A program made the position numbers and the translations under genes. Shown here in pieces: positions 23,703-32,219 of a stretch of DNA of 40,693 bases. How positions within the stretch are numbered: position 1 is the first letter of the stretch; each line of letters opens with the position of its first letter. This stretch comes from Candidatus Aminicenantota bacterium. GTDB lineage: Bacteria > Acidobacteriota > B3-B38 > Guanabaribacteriales > B3-B38. Below the pieces are notes generated by a model. The model made no database searches. It worked only from the letters and a program-made list of their open reading frames with translations, and had not been told where the DNA came from. The stretch is from contig JAOUOQ010000001.1 in assembly GCA_029880275.1 (NCBI GenBank), forward strand, positions 1 to 40,693, given 5' to 3'.

Positions 23703-24793
23703 CCATAGCCAATCTTTCTAAGAGAAAAACAAGAACCTTAGTCAGCATCCTGGCGGTAGCTATTGAAATAACCCTTATCTTAGTTCTGGTCGGCTTGACC
23801 AAAGGAACCCTCAACGATGTTGCCTCCCGCATCCAGAATATAGGGGCGGACATCCTTTTCCTCCCACCGGGAGCTTCCAGTATCCTCAGCTTGAATAACT
23901 ACTTTATGCACATTAACCTTAAAGACTCTATTATAGCCACCGAAGGGGTCAAAGCGGTTTCCCCGGTAATGACCTGGATGACCAACAAACTTGGAGGCAT
24001 AGGGGGGAACATTATATTTGGAATAAACCCCAAAGAGTTCAATAATGTCGGAGGCAATCTGGAACTGCTGAGCGGAAAGCACTTACAAGGTGAATACGAT
24101 ATGTTGGTAGATAGAAGGCTGGCAGAGGCAAACGATCTGCGCCTGAACGACCAGGTGGAGGTCTTAAATCACCAGTTCACCGTTGTCGGCATTTTGAAGG
24201 CAGGAGTAGGAGCGAGAATTTACATCCCGCTGACCACCCTCCAGAACGCTCTCAACGAACCCAATCGGGTCTCCCTGTTCTTTGTCAAATGCCAATCACC
24301 AGAGCAGGTGGGCGAAGTCGCCAGCCGGCTGGAGAAGAGCTTCCCCGGTTATCAGACCCAGCTCAGCGAAACCTACGCGCAAGATTTAGCCGAAAGCGCC
24401 CGGGGAATCAACCAATTCATCAGCGCCATTACCGCTATAGCCATCCTGGTGAGCTTCCTGGTGATACTTTTAGCTATGTATACCACCATCATTGAGCGAA
24501 CTCGAGAGATCGGTATCCTCAAAGCCCTGGGAGCTACCAAAGCTTACATCGTAAAGACCATCGTGACCGAAGCCGTCGCCCTCAGCATTATAGGAATACT
24601 TTGCGGATATCTGTTATCTTTTGCTGCTCAAACCTGGATGAGTAACGCTTATCCCCTCATTACCATCATCATCACCCCCTCCTGGATAATCCTGGCGGGC
24701 ATTCTGGGACTGGTAAGTGGCTTCCTTGGTTCCCTTTACCCCTCATACCGGGCAGCTACATTGGATCCGGTGGAGGCTCTTAATTACGAGTAA
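23690..24793 (+). CDS. FtsX/MacB/LolE-type ABC transporter permease
   Basis: A 367-residue permease with the type VII layout: one N-terminal membrane segment (about residues 18-37), a large extracytoplasmic domain of about 200 residues, then three C-terminal segments. The FtsX-domain signatures are TTIIERTREIGILKALGATK and, at the end, YPSYRAATLDPVEALNYE. Such permeases do not import through a pore but couple ATP use in the cytoplasm to work on periplasmic partners, as in LolCDE and MacB. Only one permease is present, so it would act as a homodimer. The ATG overlaps the lipoprotein gene by 13 bp; the ATPase gene follows 52 bp later. Confidence 0.92.
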   Translation: MANLAIANLSKRKTRTLVSILAVAIEITLILVLVGLTKGTLNDVASRIQNIGADILFLPPGASSILSLNNYFMHINLKDSIIATEGVKAVSPVMTWMTNKLGGIGGNIIFGINPKEFNNVGGNLELLSGKHLQGEYDMLVDRRLAEANDLRLNDQVEVLNHQFTVVGILKAGVGARIYIPLTTLQNALNEPNRVSLFFVKCQSPEQVGEVASRLEKSFPGYQTQLSETYAQDLAESARGINQFISAITAIAILVSFLVILLAMYTTIIERTREIGILKALGATKAYIVKTIVTEAVALSIIGILCGYLLSFAAQTWMSNAYPLITIIITPSWIILAGILGLVSGFLGSLYPSYRAATLDPVEALNYE

Positions 24794-24845
24794 GAGGAGA
24801 GCGGATTTTTAAAGCAAACATAAGCCTTTTATCAAGGAACTTTCA

Positions 24846-25523
24846 GTGAACAATATTCTTCGGGCTAAAAATTTGGGAAAGGTTTATCGGGTGGGTAAGA
24901 TAGATATCCACGCTGTTCGCGGTGTCAATCTCGACGTTGAAAAGGGGGAGTTTGTATCCATTGTGGGACCGTCTGGCTGCGGAAAGTCCACCCTTCTCCA
25001 CCTCATGGGGGGGATGGCAAAACCCACCACGGGAAAGGTGTTCATAGAGGGAACTGACCTCTCCATGATAAGCGATGGCGAGCGTGCTAAGATTCGTCGA
25101 GATAAGATAGGCTTCGTGTTCCAGCGATTTAATCTCTTCTCTGCCCTTAACTCTCAGCAGAACCTCGAGATTGCCATGCAGATATGCCACAATGGGAATA
25201 TCGACCATCAGCGTATAAAAGAAATTATGAAGTTAGTGGGATTAGAGAATAAGCTCCAGCATAAACCATTGGAGCTCTCCATGGGGGAACAGCAGAGGGT
25301 TGCCATTGCGCGCGCCTTGGTAAATAATCCCTTATTAATTCTGGCTGATGAACCTACCGGTAATCTCGACTCGGCAAACTCCTATAAGGTTCTCTATCTG
25401 CTGAAAGACCTGAACCGAAATCTGGGACAGACAATAGTCCTCATCACCCATAATCAGGAGGCTTCTAAGATAGCCGATAGAAAAATCGAAATGAAGGATG
25501 GAATGATAATATCCCTTTCCTGA
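24846..25523 (+). CDS. ABC transporter ATPase (LolD/MacB family)
   Basis: A 225-residue ATPase with Walker A GPSGCGKST, Q-loop GFVFQRFNLF, signature LSMGEQQRVAIARAL (Met replaces the usual Gly in LSGG), Walker B LILADEPTGNLD and H-loop LITHN. The LADEPTGNLD form marks the LolD/FtsE/MacB class and matches the FtsX-type permease upstream. The start is GTG, with AAGGA 7 nt before it. It should power the permease in an envelope process. Confidence 0.93.
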   Translation: MNNILRAKNLGKVYRVGKIDIHAVRGVNLDVEKGEFVSIVGPSGCGKSTLLHLMGGMAKPTTGKVFIEGTDLSMISDGERAKIRRDKIGFVFQRFNLFSALNSQQNLEIAMQICHNGNIDHQRIKEIMKLVGLENKLQHKPLELSMGEQQRVAIARALVNNPLLILADEPTGNLDSANSYKVLYLLKDLNRNLGQTIVLITHNQEASKIADRKIEMKDGMIISLS

Positions 25524-25585
25524 CAACCCTCTTTCCAGCTTAGTTATATTATACCTTCGGCGAGCACCTTAATGACCGGAGGCAA

Positions 25586-25978
25586 TTGACCTACGATATG
25601 AAGCCAATAATTCAGAAGATAGGCTCCACCTGCTGGAAGTGGATCTTCTGGGCTTATGAGAGGGGGAGCTGGCAACATACCTTATTATGCGCTATTATAA
25701 TCTTGATTCTCATCTTTGTCCCCTTCTGGCATGGGAAAGAAACACCGCAGGATAACAGCTCCCCCGTGGTTGTCGTGGAGGAAAAAGAGCTGGACCAGGA
25801 GCTTCTCTACATTAAAATTGAGTTAGCCCCCGACCAAAAACCGGGCACAGATGAAACCAAGCAGCTTATTTCCGCTTTGACCGAGCAGCTACAGAAACAC
25901 CATCAGGTGAAAAACATCCTCCCCCTTCTATCAGAAGATGGCAAGCTGAGGGGATTTTCTCTCTTTGTTCAGAAATAG
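25586..25978 (+). CDS. small single-pass membrane protein beside lolA
   Basis: A protein of 130 residues (126 if started at ATG 25598). The N-terminal part has CWKWIFWAYERGSWQ, then a hydrophobic segment AIIILILIFVPFWHG, then a charged domain of about 75 residues with a short alpha/beta pattern (LLYIKIELAP, QLISALTEQLQ). Small proteins with a WxFW-ERG-WQ motif followed by one membrane helix recur beside LolA-like genes in other diderms, to my recollection; function unknown. The TTG has GGAGG just 3 nt away and the ATG has it 15 nt away, so the start is uncertain. It lies 13 bp before lolA in the same operon. Confidence 0.65.
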   Translation: MTYDMKPIIQKIGSTCWKWIFWAYERGSWQHTLLCAIIILILIFVPFWHGKETPQDNSSPVVVVEEKELDQELLYIKIELAPDQKPGTDETKQLISALTEQLQKHHQVKNILPLLSEDGKLRGFSLFVQK

Positions 25979-25991
25979 AGGTTAATTCGTT

Positions 25992-26810
25992 ATGAACTGT
26001 AAGAATAAGACTTCAAAGCTTAAAACCATCCTAATTTTGCTTCTCCTCTGCTTATTTTGCAACATAAAAAGCTGGGCGTCTGAAACACCAGGAGGACCCT
26101 ATCCGGCAACTGAAGAGGATAAATTACAATTTATCCTGAGTCAGCTGAAGAAAGCCGATGCGCAGTTGACGAGCTTCGTCGCCGACTTCAAAGAAACCAG
26201 AATCTTCCTTTACAGCCCAGAGCCGGAGGTTGCCGAGGGGAAGATATACTTTAAAAAGCCCCAGCAAGTCCGCTGGGACTATTACCCACCGGGAGAGAAG
26301 CATATTGTTCTTACCCCTGCCAAGGCGTGGCTCTACCTTCCCGAAATAAAACAGGTGCAGCTGATAAATTTGAAGGGGGAAAAGAAACTCTCCTCTCTCC
26401 CTATCGGTCTCAGCGGACCATCACCCGACTTTGAAAAGAACTATCAGATTCGTTTGATAGAAGAGGAAGGAGAAACTATAGAAAATAAGAGATATATATT
26501 GGAACTCACCCCTGTTTCCGACAGCGAAGTAGCCGCCGTCTATACCCGCATCCTGCTCACCTTATCCGAAAAGAGGTGGCTCCCTGCTGACAAGATTGAA
26601 TTGCTGGAGTTAACCGGGGACAAGACGATTATAGAACTCAGCGAAATCTCCCTCAATACCAAAATCTCCTCCAAACTTTTCAAGTTTGACGTCCCCAGAG
26701 ATGTCGAGATTATTGACCACACCGAAAAGCAGCCCCCTTCCAGAAACCCAGCCGACTTAATCTGCCAGGGCGAGCTCCTTCAACGCCTTTACCAACTCTC
26801 TATCCTCTGA
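25992..26810 (+). CDS. lolA: outer-membrane lipoprotein carrier LolA-like protein
   Basis: A 272-residue periplasmic protein with a signal peptide ending near KSWASE (about residue 30). The mature fold shows LTSFVADFKETRIF, AEGKIYFKKPQQVRWDY, AWLYLPEIKQVQLI and a C-terminal FKFDVPRDVEII, the usual LolA order. LolA ferries lipoproteins from the LolCDE complex to the outer membrane. GAGGT lies 10 nt before the ATG. The last 54 bp, coding for about 17 C-terminal residues, overlap the end of selA on the other strand; these residues fall outside the LolA core and may be a lengthened tail. It closes the Lol-like operon. Confidence 0.88.
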   Translation: MNCKNKTSKLKTILILLLLCLFCNIKSWASETPGGPYPATEEDKLQFILSQLKKADAQLTSFVADFKETRIFLYSPEPEVAEGKIYFKKPQQVRWDYYPPGEKHIVLTPAKAWLYLPEIKQVQLINLKGEKKLSSLPIGLSGPSPDFEKNYQIRLIEEEGETIENKRYILELTPVSDSEVAAVYTRILLTLSEKRWLPADKIELLELTGDKTIIELSEISLNTKISSKLFKFDVPRDVEIIDHTEKQPPSRNPADLICQGELLQRLYQLSIL

Positions 26811-28181
26811 AGGGAGAACGGTTCGGAGGTCTATAATCACCCTCTCCTCCTGAATGCGAGCAATTACTGGAAGCGGCCTCATCCTTAGCTTTCGACTGAT
26901 AGTATCAGCAGTATGGCGGGTGGATGTCACCGCAATCAATCTGCTGGGAAGTTCCACCAGGGGGATCGTTCCACCACCTACCTTGGAAGCTCCTTCCATA
27001 ATCTCTACCTTTAAAGAAGAACCTTTAACCTTACCAAGCTCTTCAATAATCGCCTCCGCCCTTCTTTGAAGTTCCTCCAACGGTGTAGAGAGCATCTGCA
27101 ATACCGGGATGGAGACCTCGGGCCTCCCTTTCAGATACTCCATGAGGGTGGCTTCCAAAGCGAGATAGGTCAGCTTTCCCGCCCTTACTGCCCTCAACAG
27201 GGGATTCCCCTTGACTCTGGCGATTAGCTCCTTATCACCCACTATGATTCCTGATTGGGGTCCTCCCAGCAATTTATCCCCACTAAAGCTGATAATGTTG
27301 GCCCCTTTTGCCAATATTTCCTCCACCGAGGGCTCATCTGTTATGCCATAAGGGCTGAGGTCTATCATATTACCGCTGCCCATATCCTCCATCACCGGTA
27401 TCCCATGCCTCCGCCCCAGCGCCACCAGCTCCTCCATCCTCACCGATTCGGTGAAGCCGAGGATGCGGAAATTGCTCTGATGAACTGCCAGCAACAGGGC
27501 TGTATTAGGAGAGATTGCCCTCTCGTAGTCTTGCAGCCTGGTCTTATTGGTGGTGCCCACCTCCTTAAGTACGGCTCCGCTTTTCTCCATGACCTCGGGT
27601 ATCCTGAATGAGCCTCCTACCTCCACCAGCTCCCCTCGCGACACAATGACCTCTTTCCCCTCTGCCAGGGTGTTCAATACCAGCAATACGGCGGCGGCGT
27701 TGTTATTTACCACCACACAAGACTTTCCCGGAAACATCCTGGAGATAAGACGCTCCACTGGAAGGTCCCGCGCCCCTCTTCTTCCCTCCTCCAGGGAGAA
27801 CTCCAGATTCAGGTAGCGGCAGGAAAGCTCCTGCAAGCGCTCCACTGCCGAGGGGCATAGCGACGCCCTCCCCAGGTTGGTATGGATGATCACCCCGGTA
27901 GCGTTGATCACCCGATGAAGGAAGGGTGAGAGCTGCGCCTTAAGCCTCTGTCTCAGCTCATCAATGAGACCCTCAGCTCTCTTTTTAACCTCCTGCAGGT
28001 CAGCCTTCCCCTGGGAGATCTCATTCCTTATCGCTGCCAGCAGCTCCCTGATGTTATGGAGGATAAACTCCCGACTGTATCTGGATATGAGCTGCTTCAC
28101 CTCATTCTTTTCCATAAGCTGGTCTACGGAGGGAAGGAAGCGAAAGCCTTTGTCGTGGTTTTCAGAGCTTGTATTTTTCAT
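26757..28181 (-). CDS. selA: L-seryl-tRNA(Sec) selenium transferase
   Basis: A pyridoxal-phosphate enzyme that turns seryl-tRNA(Sec) into selenocysteyl-tRNA. The 474 residues include the N-terminal tRNA-binding region (LPSVDQLMEKNEVKQL), RVINATGVIIHTNLGRA, the segment VVNNNAAAVLLVLN and the PLP lysine in SFSGDKLLGGPQ. Length and motif order are normal. The gene is oriented towards lolA and overlaps its 3' end by 54 bp. selB, selD and tRNA(Sec) are not in the window. Its presence implies that the organism makes selenoproteins. Confidence 0.95.
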   Translation of the reverse strand: MKNTSSENHDKGFRFLPSVDQLMEKNEVKQLISRYSREFILHNIRELLAAIRNEISQGKADLQEVKKRAEGLIDELRQRLKAQLSPFLHRVINATGVIIHTNLGRASLCPSAVERLQELSCRYLNLEFSLEEGRRGARDLPVERLISRMFPGKSCVVVNNNAAAVLLVLNTLAEGKEVIVSRGELVEVGGSFRIPEVMEKSGAVLKEVGTTNKTRLQDYERAISPNTALLLAVHQSNFRILGFTESVRMEELVALGRRHGIPVMEDMGSGNMIDLSPYGITDEPSVEEILAKGANIISFSGDKLLGGPQSGIIVGDKELIARVKGNPLLRAVRAGKLTYLALEATLMEYLKGRPEVSIPVLQMLSTPLEELQRRAEAIIEELGKVKGSSLKVEIMEGASKVGGGTIPLVELPSRLIAVTSTRHTADTISRKLRMRPLPVIARIQEERVIIDLRTVLPSEDRELVKALKELALAD

Positions 28182-28239
28182 CGTTGACTATTGCAGTATC
28201 CTCTGGTAAGATTAAACATACCGGTAAGGTTTGATAATT

Positions 28240-28647
28240 ATGCCCGGGAAAAAGCGACGAACCTCATTAAAATACATCGACCAGTTGAAACCTATCGTCC
28301 CCCCGGTAGAAAGAGTGATTTCTCATCTAAACCGACGGATGATAGAAATCCTCTATCCGGAAAAACTAAGAGAAAAATTCACCATCACTATTGTCTTTGG
28401 TCACTCGAGAAAGAAGCAATATCGTGAAGCAGTAGAACTGGCAAAACAAGCCCCTTCTTATTATACCAAAGGAGAAGGACGCTGGCTAAAGCATTATGCT
28501 AAATACGACTCCCTTTCTGCTACCAAACTCTTCGAGCTAACCTCCCTCCTCGACAAATTTATCAAGTTCGAGGTTCTGGTACAGGATAAACCGCTTCCCT
28601 ATGGGCAAAACTTATGGCTGCCTCTTATGTGGATTTTCCTCCCTTAG
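28240..28647 (+). CDS. small conserved-looking hypothetical protein
   Basis: 135 residues, basic N-terminus (PGKKRRTSLKY), no signal peptide or membrane helix. Segments that look conserved are ITIVFGHSRKKQYREAVELA, DSLSATKLFELTSLLD and FEVLVQDKPLPYGQNLWLPL. I recall similar small proteins ending in a KPLPYG-LWLPL motif in other anaerobes but know no function. ATG 28240 is favoured because AAGG lies 10 nt before it; a TTG at 28231 is too close to that SD. It is divergent from selA (58 bp apart) and its end overlaps the convergent hydrolase gene by 36 bp. Confidence 0.6.
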   Translation: MPGKKRRTSLKYIDQLKPIVPPVERVISHLNRRMIEILYPEKLREKFTITIVFGHSRKKQYREAVELAKQAPSYYTKGEGRWLKHYAKYDSLSATKLFELTSLLDKFIKFEVLVQDKPLPYGQNLWLPLMWIFLP

Positions 28648-29424
28648 CTCCTCTTTCTCAGCGTTCTTCCCCGGCAAATGAATCTTCAGCCACTCCATAA
28701 TCATGCCCCCTGCTCCCTCCTCTTTCCACAGCAGCCTGTTGCCGTGACCCGCATTCCTGTATGTTTTCAAATCCTTTATCCCCTGTGCCAAAGAGTAGAG
28801 CTCATTGGCAGAAAATGCAGAGTAGACATCCTCTTCGCTGGCAATTAGCAGTACAGGACGCATTCTATAGCTGGTGATAGCACCTACGCAGCTCACTCCC
28901 CTATAATTCAATCCCGGGGAAATCAAGACCACAGCCCCTATCTGCCGATTCTGAGAAGCGTAATTAAGCGCCAGATTAGCGCCCATCTCTGTCCCCACTA
29001 TCCCTATCATATACGGGTCAATCTCGGCTCTGCTCTTCAGGAATTGAATCCCACTGGCTATATCCATTAGCATCCGACGAAAATCCTCGTCAGAAAAGCT
29101 CACCCATCTTATCAGCCGGTCGCCCTGCTGCATGGAATCGCCGTGACCCCTTAAATCGATGGTTAAGACCCCGTAGCCGTTCGCTTGCAAGAGCCGAGCA
29201 AGTCCTACCCAATCCAGCCGGGTACGGTTCATCCCATGCACAAGCAGTAGGGCGGGCGAGTCTCCTTTGCGGGGTGCATAATAGGTCCCCACAAGGTTAA
29301 CATTATCTTCGGTAGTAAGGTTTATATCACGGCTGGAATCTTCCTGGAGTGCCGGGCTGAAGATTCCACCTGTGGAAAGAAGCAAGCAACTGGCAAATAA
29401 AACTATGCCAAACCAGCCCTTCAC
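28612..29424 (-). CDS. secreted alpha/beta hydrolase with Thr at the nucleophile position
   Basis: An alpha/beta-hydrolase fold protein with an N-terminal signal or anchor segment (WFGIVLFASCLLLSTGG). The oxyanion region is LLLVHGMN and the second turn is TIDLRGHGDS. The nucleophile elbow, normally GxSxG, reads GIVGTEMGAN, with Thr (ACA) replacing Ser. The acid is probably Asp in ASEEDVYS and the His in NAGHGNRLL. It resembles dienelactone-hydrolase/lysophospholipase-type esterases. With Thr the enzyme may be slow, use another mechanism or be inactive. GTG 29424 is preferred as start: GAGG lies 6 nt before it, whereas ATG 29436 has no SD. It is downstream of the ABC-2 operon but beyond a terminator. 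Confidence 0.85.
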   Translation of the reverse strand: MKGWFGIVLFASCLLLSTGGIFSPALQEDSSRDINLTTEDNVNLVGTYYAPRKGDSPALLLVHGMNRTRLDWVGLARLLQANGYGVLTIDLRGHGDSMQQGDRLIRWVSFSDEDFRRMLMDIASGIQFLKSRAEIDPYMIGIVGTEMGANLALNYASQNRQIGAVVLISPGLNYRGVSCVGAITSYRMRPVLLIASEEDVYSAFSANELYSLAQGIKDLKTYRNAGHGNRLLWKEEGAGGMIMEWLKIHLPGKNAEKEELREENPHKRQP

Positions 29425-29520
29425 CTTGCACCTCATAGGAAAATATAATATCTTATTTCTTCGCTCTTATCAAGGGGATAACCTTGAGTGAAAGAAAGGT
29501 GAGAAGAAATCTCTTTCACG

Positions 29521-29552
29521 AAGAAACAAAATGGAAAGGGAGTTCCTTTCCA
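29521..29552 (-). terminator. rho-independent terminator of the ABC-2 operon
   Basis: A perfect 8-bp stem, TGGAAAGG with CCTTTCCA (29532-29539, 29545-29552), with a 5-nt loop. Read on the minus strand it is followed by a T-rich stretch (TTTTGTTTCTT). It lies about 80 bp past the stop of the ABC ATPase. Confidence 0.7.
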
Positions 29553-29629
29553 CCATTAATAATAGCTCTGCTTTGCAAGAGGAGAACTGAAAGAATCTTA
29601 TTTATTGAGCAAGGAAGGATTTCCAGTTG

Positions 29630-30361
29630 TTAGCCAGAGGCTTCTTTTACTACTTCACCCCTCATGTAATCGAGGTAGAGCTTTTCGAGGTTCTCCTTCT
29701 CCAGCTCCTCTTTGGTCATGATGCCCACCAGGCGTCCGGTCTTCATAATGCCGACCCGGTCGGCAATATCTTTCGCCCGGAAAATGTCGTGGGTGGACAT
29801 GAAAATAGCTCGATCCTCATCCTTGAGCTGACGAAGAATATCCAGGAACTCCGCCCCTGCCTTGGGGTCCAGCCCCACAGTGGGCTCGTCCAGCAGAATT
29901 GCCGGGGCGTTCTTACTTATGGCTATGGCAATGCCCAGCTTCTGCCGCATCCCCTTGGAGAAATGCTTGAGCCTTTGCTCAAAAGCCTTTTCTTGCAGCC
30001 CCACCTGGCGCATTATCTGGTAGTAATCCTCCCTGGTCATCTCCTTTCGTCCGCCCAGCTTGGTGAAGAAGTCGAGGTTCTGCCGGGCGGTGAAATTGCC
30101 GTAGAGCATCACATTCTCCGACACATAGGAGACATACTTCTTCGCTTCCAGGGGGTCTTTGGTCACATCAATGTTGTTTATCTTGGCAGTGCCTGAGGTG
30201 GGCTCAATGAAGTTCAGAAAGAGATTGATGACGGTGGTCTTCCCTGCCCCGTTGGCCCCTAAAAGGCAGAATATCTCTCCGCATTCCACCTTGAGGTTGA
30301 GATTGTCCACCGCCAGGAGACCATCCTCATAGCGTTTGCTCAGATTCATGGCTTCTAACAT
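29630..30361 (-). CDS. ABC-2 transporter ATPase
   Basis: A 243-residue ATPase with Walker A GANGAGKTT, signature FSKGMRQKLGIAIAI, Walker B AILLDEPTVGLDP and H-loop STHD. The sequence class (CcmA/NatA/GldA-like) pairs with ABC-2 permeases rather than with FtsX types. GAGAGG lies 9 nt before the ATG. It is the last gene of the operon 36564-29630 and the only ATPase there, so it probably powers all three permeases. The C-terminal extension LEKLYLDYMRGEVV resembles the regulatory tail common in this class. Confidence 0.92.
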   Translation of the reverse strand: MLEAMNLSKRYEDGLLAVDNLNLKVECGEIFCLLGANGAGKTTVINLFLNFIEPTSGTAKINNIDVTKDPLEAKKYVSYVSENVMLYGNFTARQNLDFFTKLGGRKEMTREDYYQIMRQVGLQEKAFEQRLKHFSKGMRQKLGIAIAISKNAPAILLDEPTVGLDPKAGAEFLDILRQLKDEDRAIFMSTHDIFRAKDIADRVGIMKTGRLVGIMTKEELEKENLEKLYLDYMRGEVVKEASG

Positions 30362-30470
30362 AACTCTTATCCTCTCTTTTCATTCCGTAGTTCGTCCCAT
30401 ATTAAAAGGGAGAACATCAAGGGTAGTTAAAAAACCTTTCTACAAAACAAACTATTTTGCGAAAAATAGC

Positions 30471-32018
30471 TCAACGGCGGCTGAGCCTGATGCCGAAGAC
30501 CACAATACCCACCACCAGACCGACCAAGAACAAGACCAGAAGCGTGCTGCCCAAGATGTTGGCTTTTGCCTTGACATGAATCCTGATGGTCTTATCCTCG
30601 GTCTCTACCGGGCGATTATCGGCAATGGCTTCGGTTTTGAGCTTGGACTCGTAGTCCCCCACCCCCACATCTTCTGGAGGATTGAAAGCTATATTGACCA
30701 CCCTCTCCTTCTCCGGCATCAGGGAGGAGATTACATCGGGCTCTATCCTTGATTTCCACCGATAAGGAAGGTCGGTCTTCATGGTGATGTTGTCCAGCCG
30801 TCGGGTGCCCGTGTTGCGCACGGTGACCTCCATACTCAGCTCCTGGCCGGGGTCAATCTCATGGTAAAGGCTCACCGCTTCCACCTCGATCTTGCCCACC
30901 CCCTTGGGAATCAGCTCCAGTCTTACCACTCCGCCCTTTATTTCCTCTACCTCCTCTTTGGTGAAGTTATGAGCTTCTTTAGCGCTTAAATCCTCTGCCT
31001 CCCGCGGGTCTAAGACCAGGGCGTAAAATTCCATTTTCTTGTCGATGACTATCTGCTCATCGGCTCGCTTGGGCAGGTGGAGGGTGAGCGAGAGCTTCTT
31101 GCTGGTCACCCCTTCGGTGAACTTCACCTGCGATAGACGGGCACTGGTCTCCGTGTCAACAAACTCGTAGGATACCTGCTTGGGAAGATTGATAACCTTG
31201 AGCTTGAAGATATTGCTCTCGCTGGTGAACCTCTCCAGCAGAAGGTCGTAGGTGGCATCACCTTCTAAATTCGCCTCCTGAGAGAATTGGGAGGAGTTCA
31301 TGGTTACTATGTTGGCACTGGCGTCCTTCTGCAGATAAATCTGCTTCTCATCTAACTTATCCGCATAGTTGATGGAGACCACTACATTATCCACATCCTT
31401 CAGCAGAAGGAAATCAACATCTGCCTTGCCGTCATTGGGTAAGACCGGTATCCTCGCCTCATACGGCTCGGATATGATTGAGCCCTCGCTCTTCAGGGAG
31501 ACATACACATTGGTTAGCTTGCTGAGGTCCAGCCCGGCTGTGAGCGAGGGGTCCTCCTTCTGAAGAAACTCCAGCTGCTCCAGTGTAAAGGAACCTCCCG
31601 AGGAGTTCTTCAGGGTTAGCTTTACCCTCTTTTGCCCTTCAGAGGTTTGGTATTTTATCGCCTTGAGGATGGTCACATGGGGTCGGTCAAACACCACATT
31701 GAGCATGGCCTCCTGATAGGCTACGCGGGCGGTATAGTAGTCGGCTTCCGCTTTCTCAAATTCCTCACGGGGGATTAACTGTTTGTCGAAAAGGTCCTTC
31801 GCCCGATTATATTTCTGGCGGCGGTCCTCAAGAATAATCTGCGCTCTTTTCAATGCCAGAATCTTGAACCGCTCATCCCAACGCTGGCCTGTCTGAGGTA
31901 TTTGAGGTGTCTGGGGTGTCTGAGGAGCGACGGATGCCGAAGCCGCATGGAGAAAGAGGAGTAATGTAAGGATAAGTGCTCCCATTAAAAAAGTGTGCTT
32001 GTTCCACGAACCTTTCAC
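30471..32018 (-). CDS. NEW3-domain membrane protein with an adaptor-like coiled hairpin
   Basis: A 515-residue protein with a signal peptide (cleavage near residue 28), a short Pro-Gln-Thr linker, then a helical hairpin at about residues 47-112 with RAKDLFDKQLIPREEFEKAEADY, which closely resembles the alpha-hairpin of membrane-fusion proteins. A beta-rich middle follows. At about residues 365-485 lies an Ig-like NEW3-type domain (MEVTVRNTGTRRLDNITM and IAFNPPEDVGVGDYE). A membrane segment near 487-509 and RLSRR end the protein. It is thus an extracytoplasmic protein anchored at its C-terminus, likely the partner of the ABC-2 permeases. The start is GTG with AGGAGAG 6 nt upstream. The exported substrate is unknown. 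Confidence 0.82.
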   Translation of the reverse strand: MKGSWNKHTFLMGALILTLLLFLHAASASVAPQTPQTPQIPQTGQRWDERFKILALKRAQIILEDRRQKYNRAKDLFDKQLIPREEFEKAEADYYTARVAYQEAMLNVVFDRPHVTILKAIKYQTSEGQKRVKLTLKNSSGGSFTLEQLEFLQKEDPSLTAGLDLSKLTNVYVSLKSEGSIISEPYEARIPVLPNDGKADVDFLLLKDVDNVVVSINYADKLDEKQIYLQKDASANIVTMNSSQFSQEANLEGDATYDLLLERFTSESNIFKLKVINLPKQVSYEFVDTETSARLSQVKFTEGVTSKKLSLTLHLPKRADEQIVIDKKMEFYALVLDPREAEDLSAKEAHNFTKEEVEEIKGGVVRLELIPKGVGKIEVEAVSLYHEIDPGQELSMEVTVRNTGTRRLDNITMKTDLPYRWKSRIEPDVISSLMPEKERVVNIAFNPPEDVGVGDYESKLKTEAIADNRPVETEDKTIRIHVKAKANILGSTLLVLFLVGLVVGIVVFGIRLSRR

Positions 32019-32059
32019 TGCTGCTCTCCTAAAAAACAGGATTTGCTAACTTTAATCTA

Positions 32060-32068
32060 ATTATACCA
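32060..32068 (-). promoter_or_regulatory. extended -10 promoter before the NEW3 gene
   Basis: On the minus strand TGGTATAAT is a perfect extended -10 element (TGn plus TATAAT), 42 bp before the GTG start at 32018. The -35 region is weak, as is usual for extended -10 promoters. It would let the NEW3 protein and the ATPase be expressed independently of the permeases. Confidence 0.45.
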
Positions 32069-32219
32069 CATTCCAGGAAGAATCTATAATCCTCTCGGTC
32101 TCTTTTGCCATTGGCAAGTCCAAGCAATAACCTTTACTATATAAGACGCAAAAATAGAAGGAATAGTTCTCTCTTTATGCCGCCAGCTTATTTGTAGCGC
32201 TCATTATAGTAGATTAATC

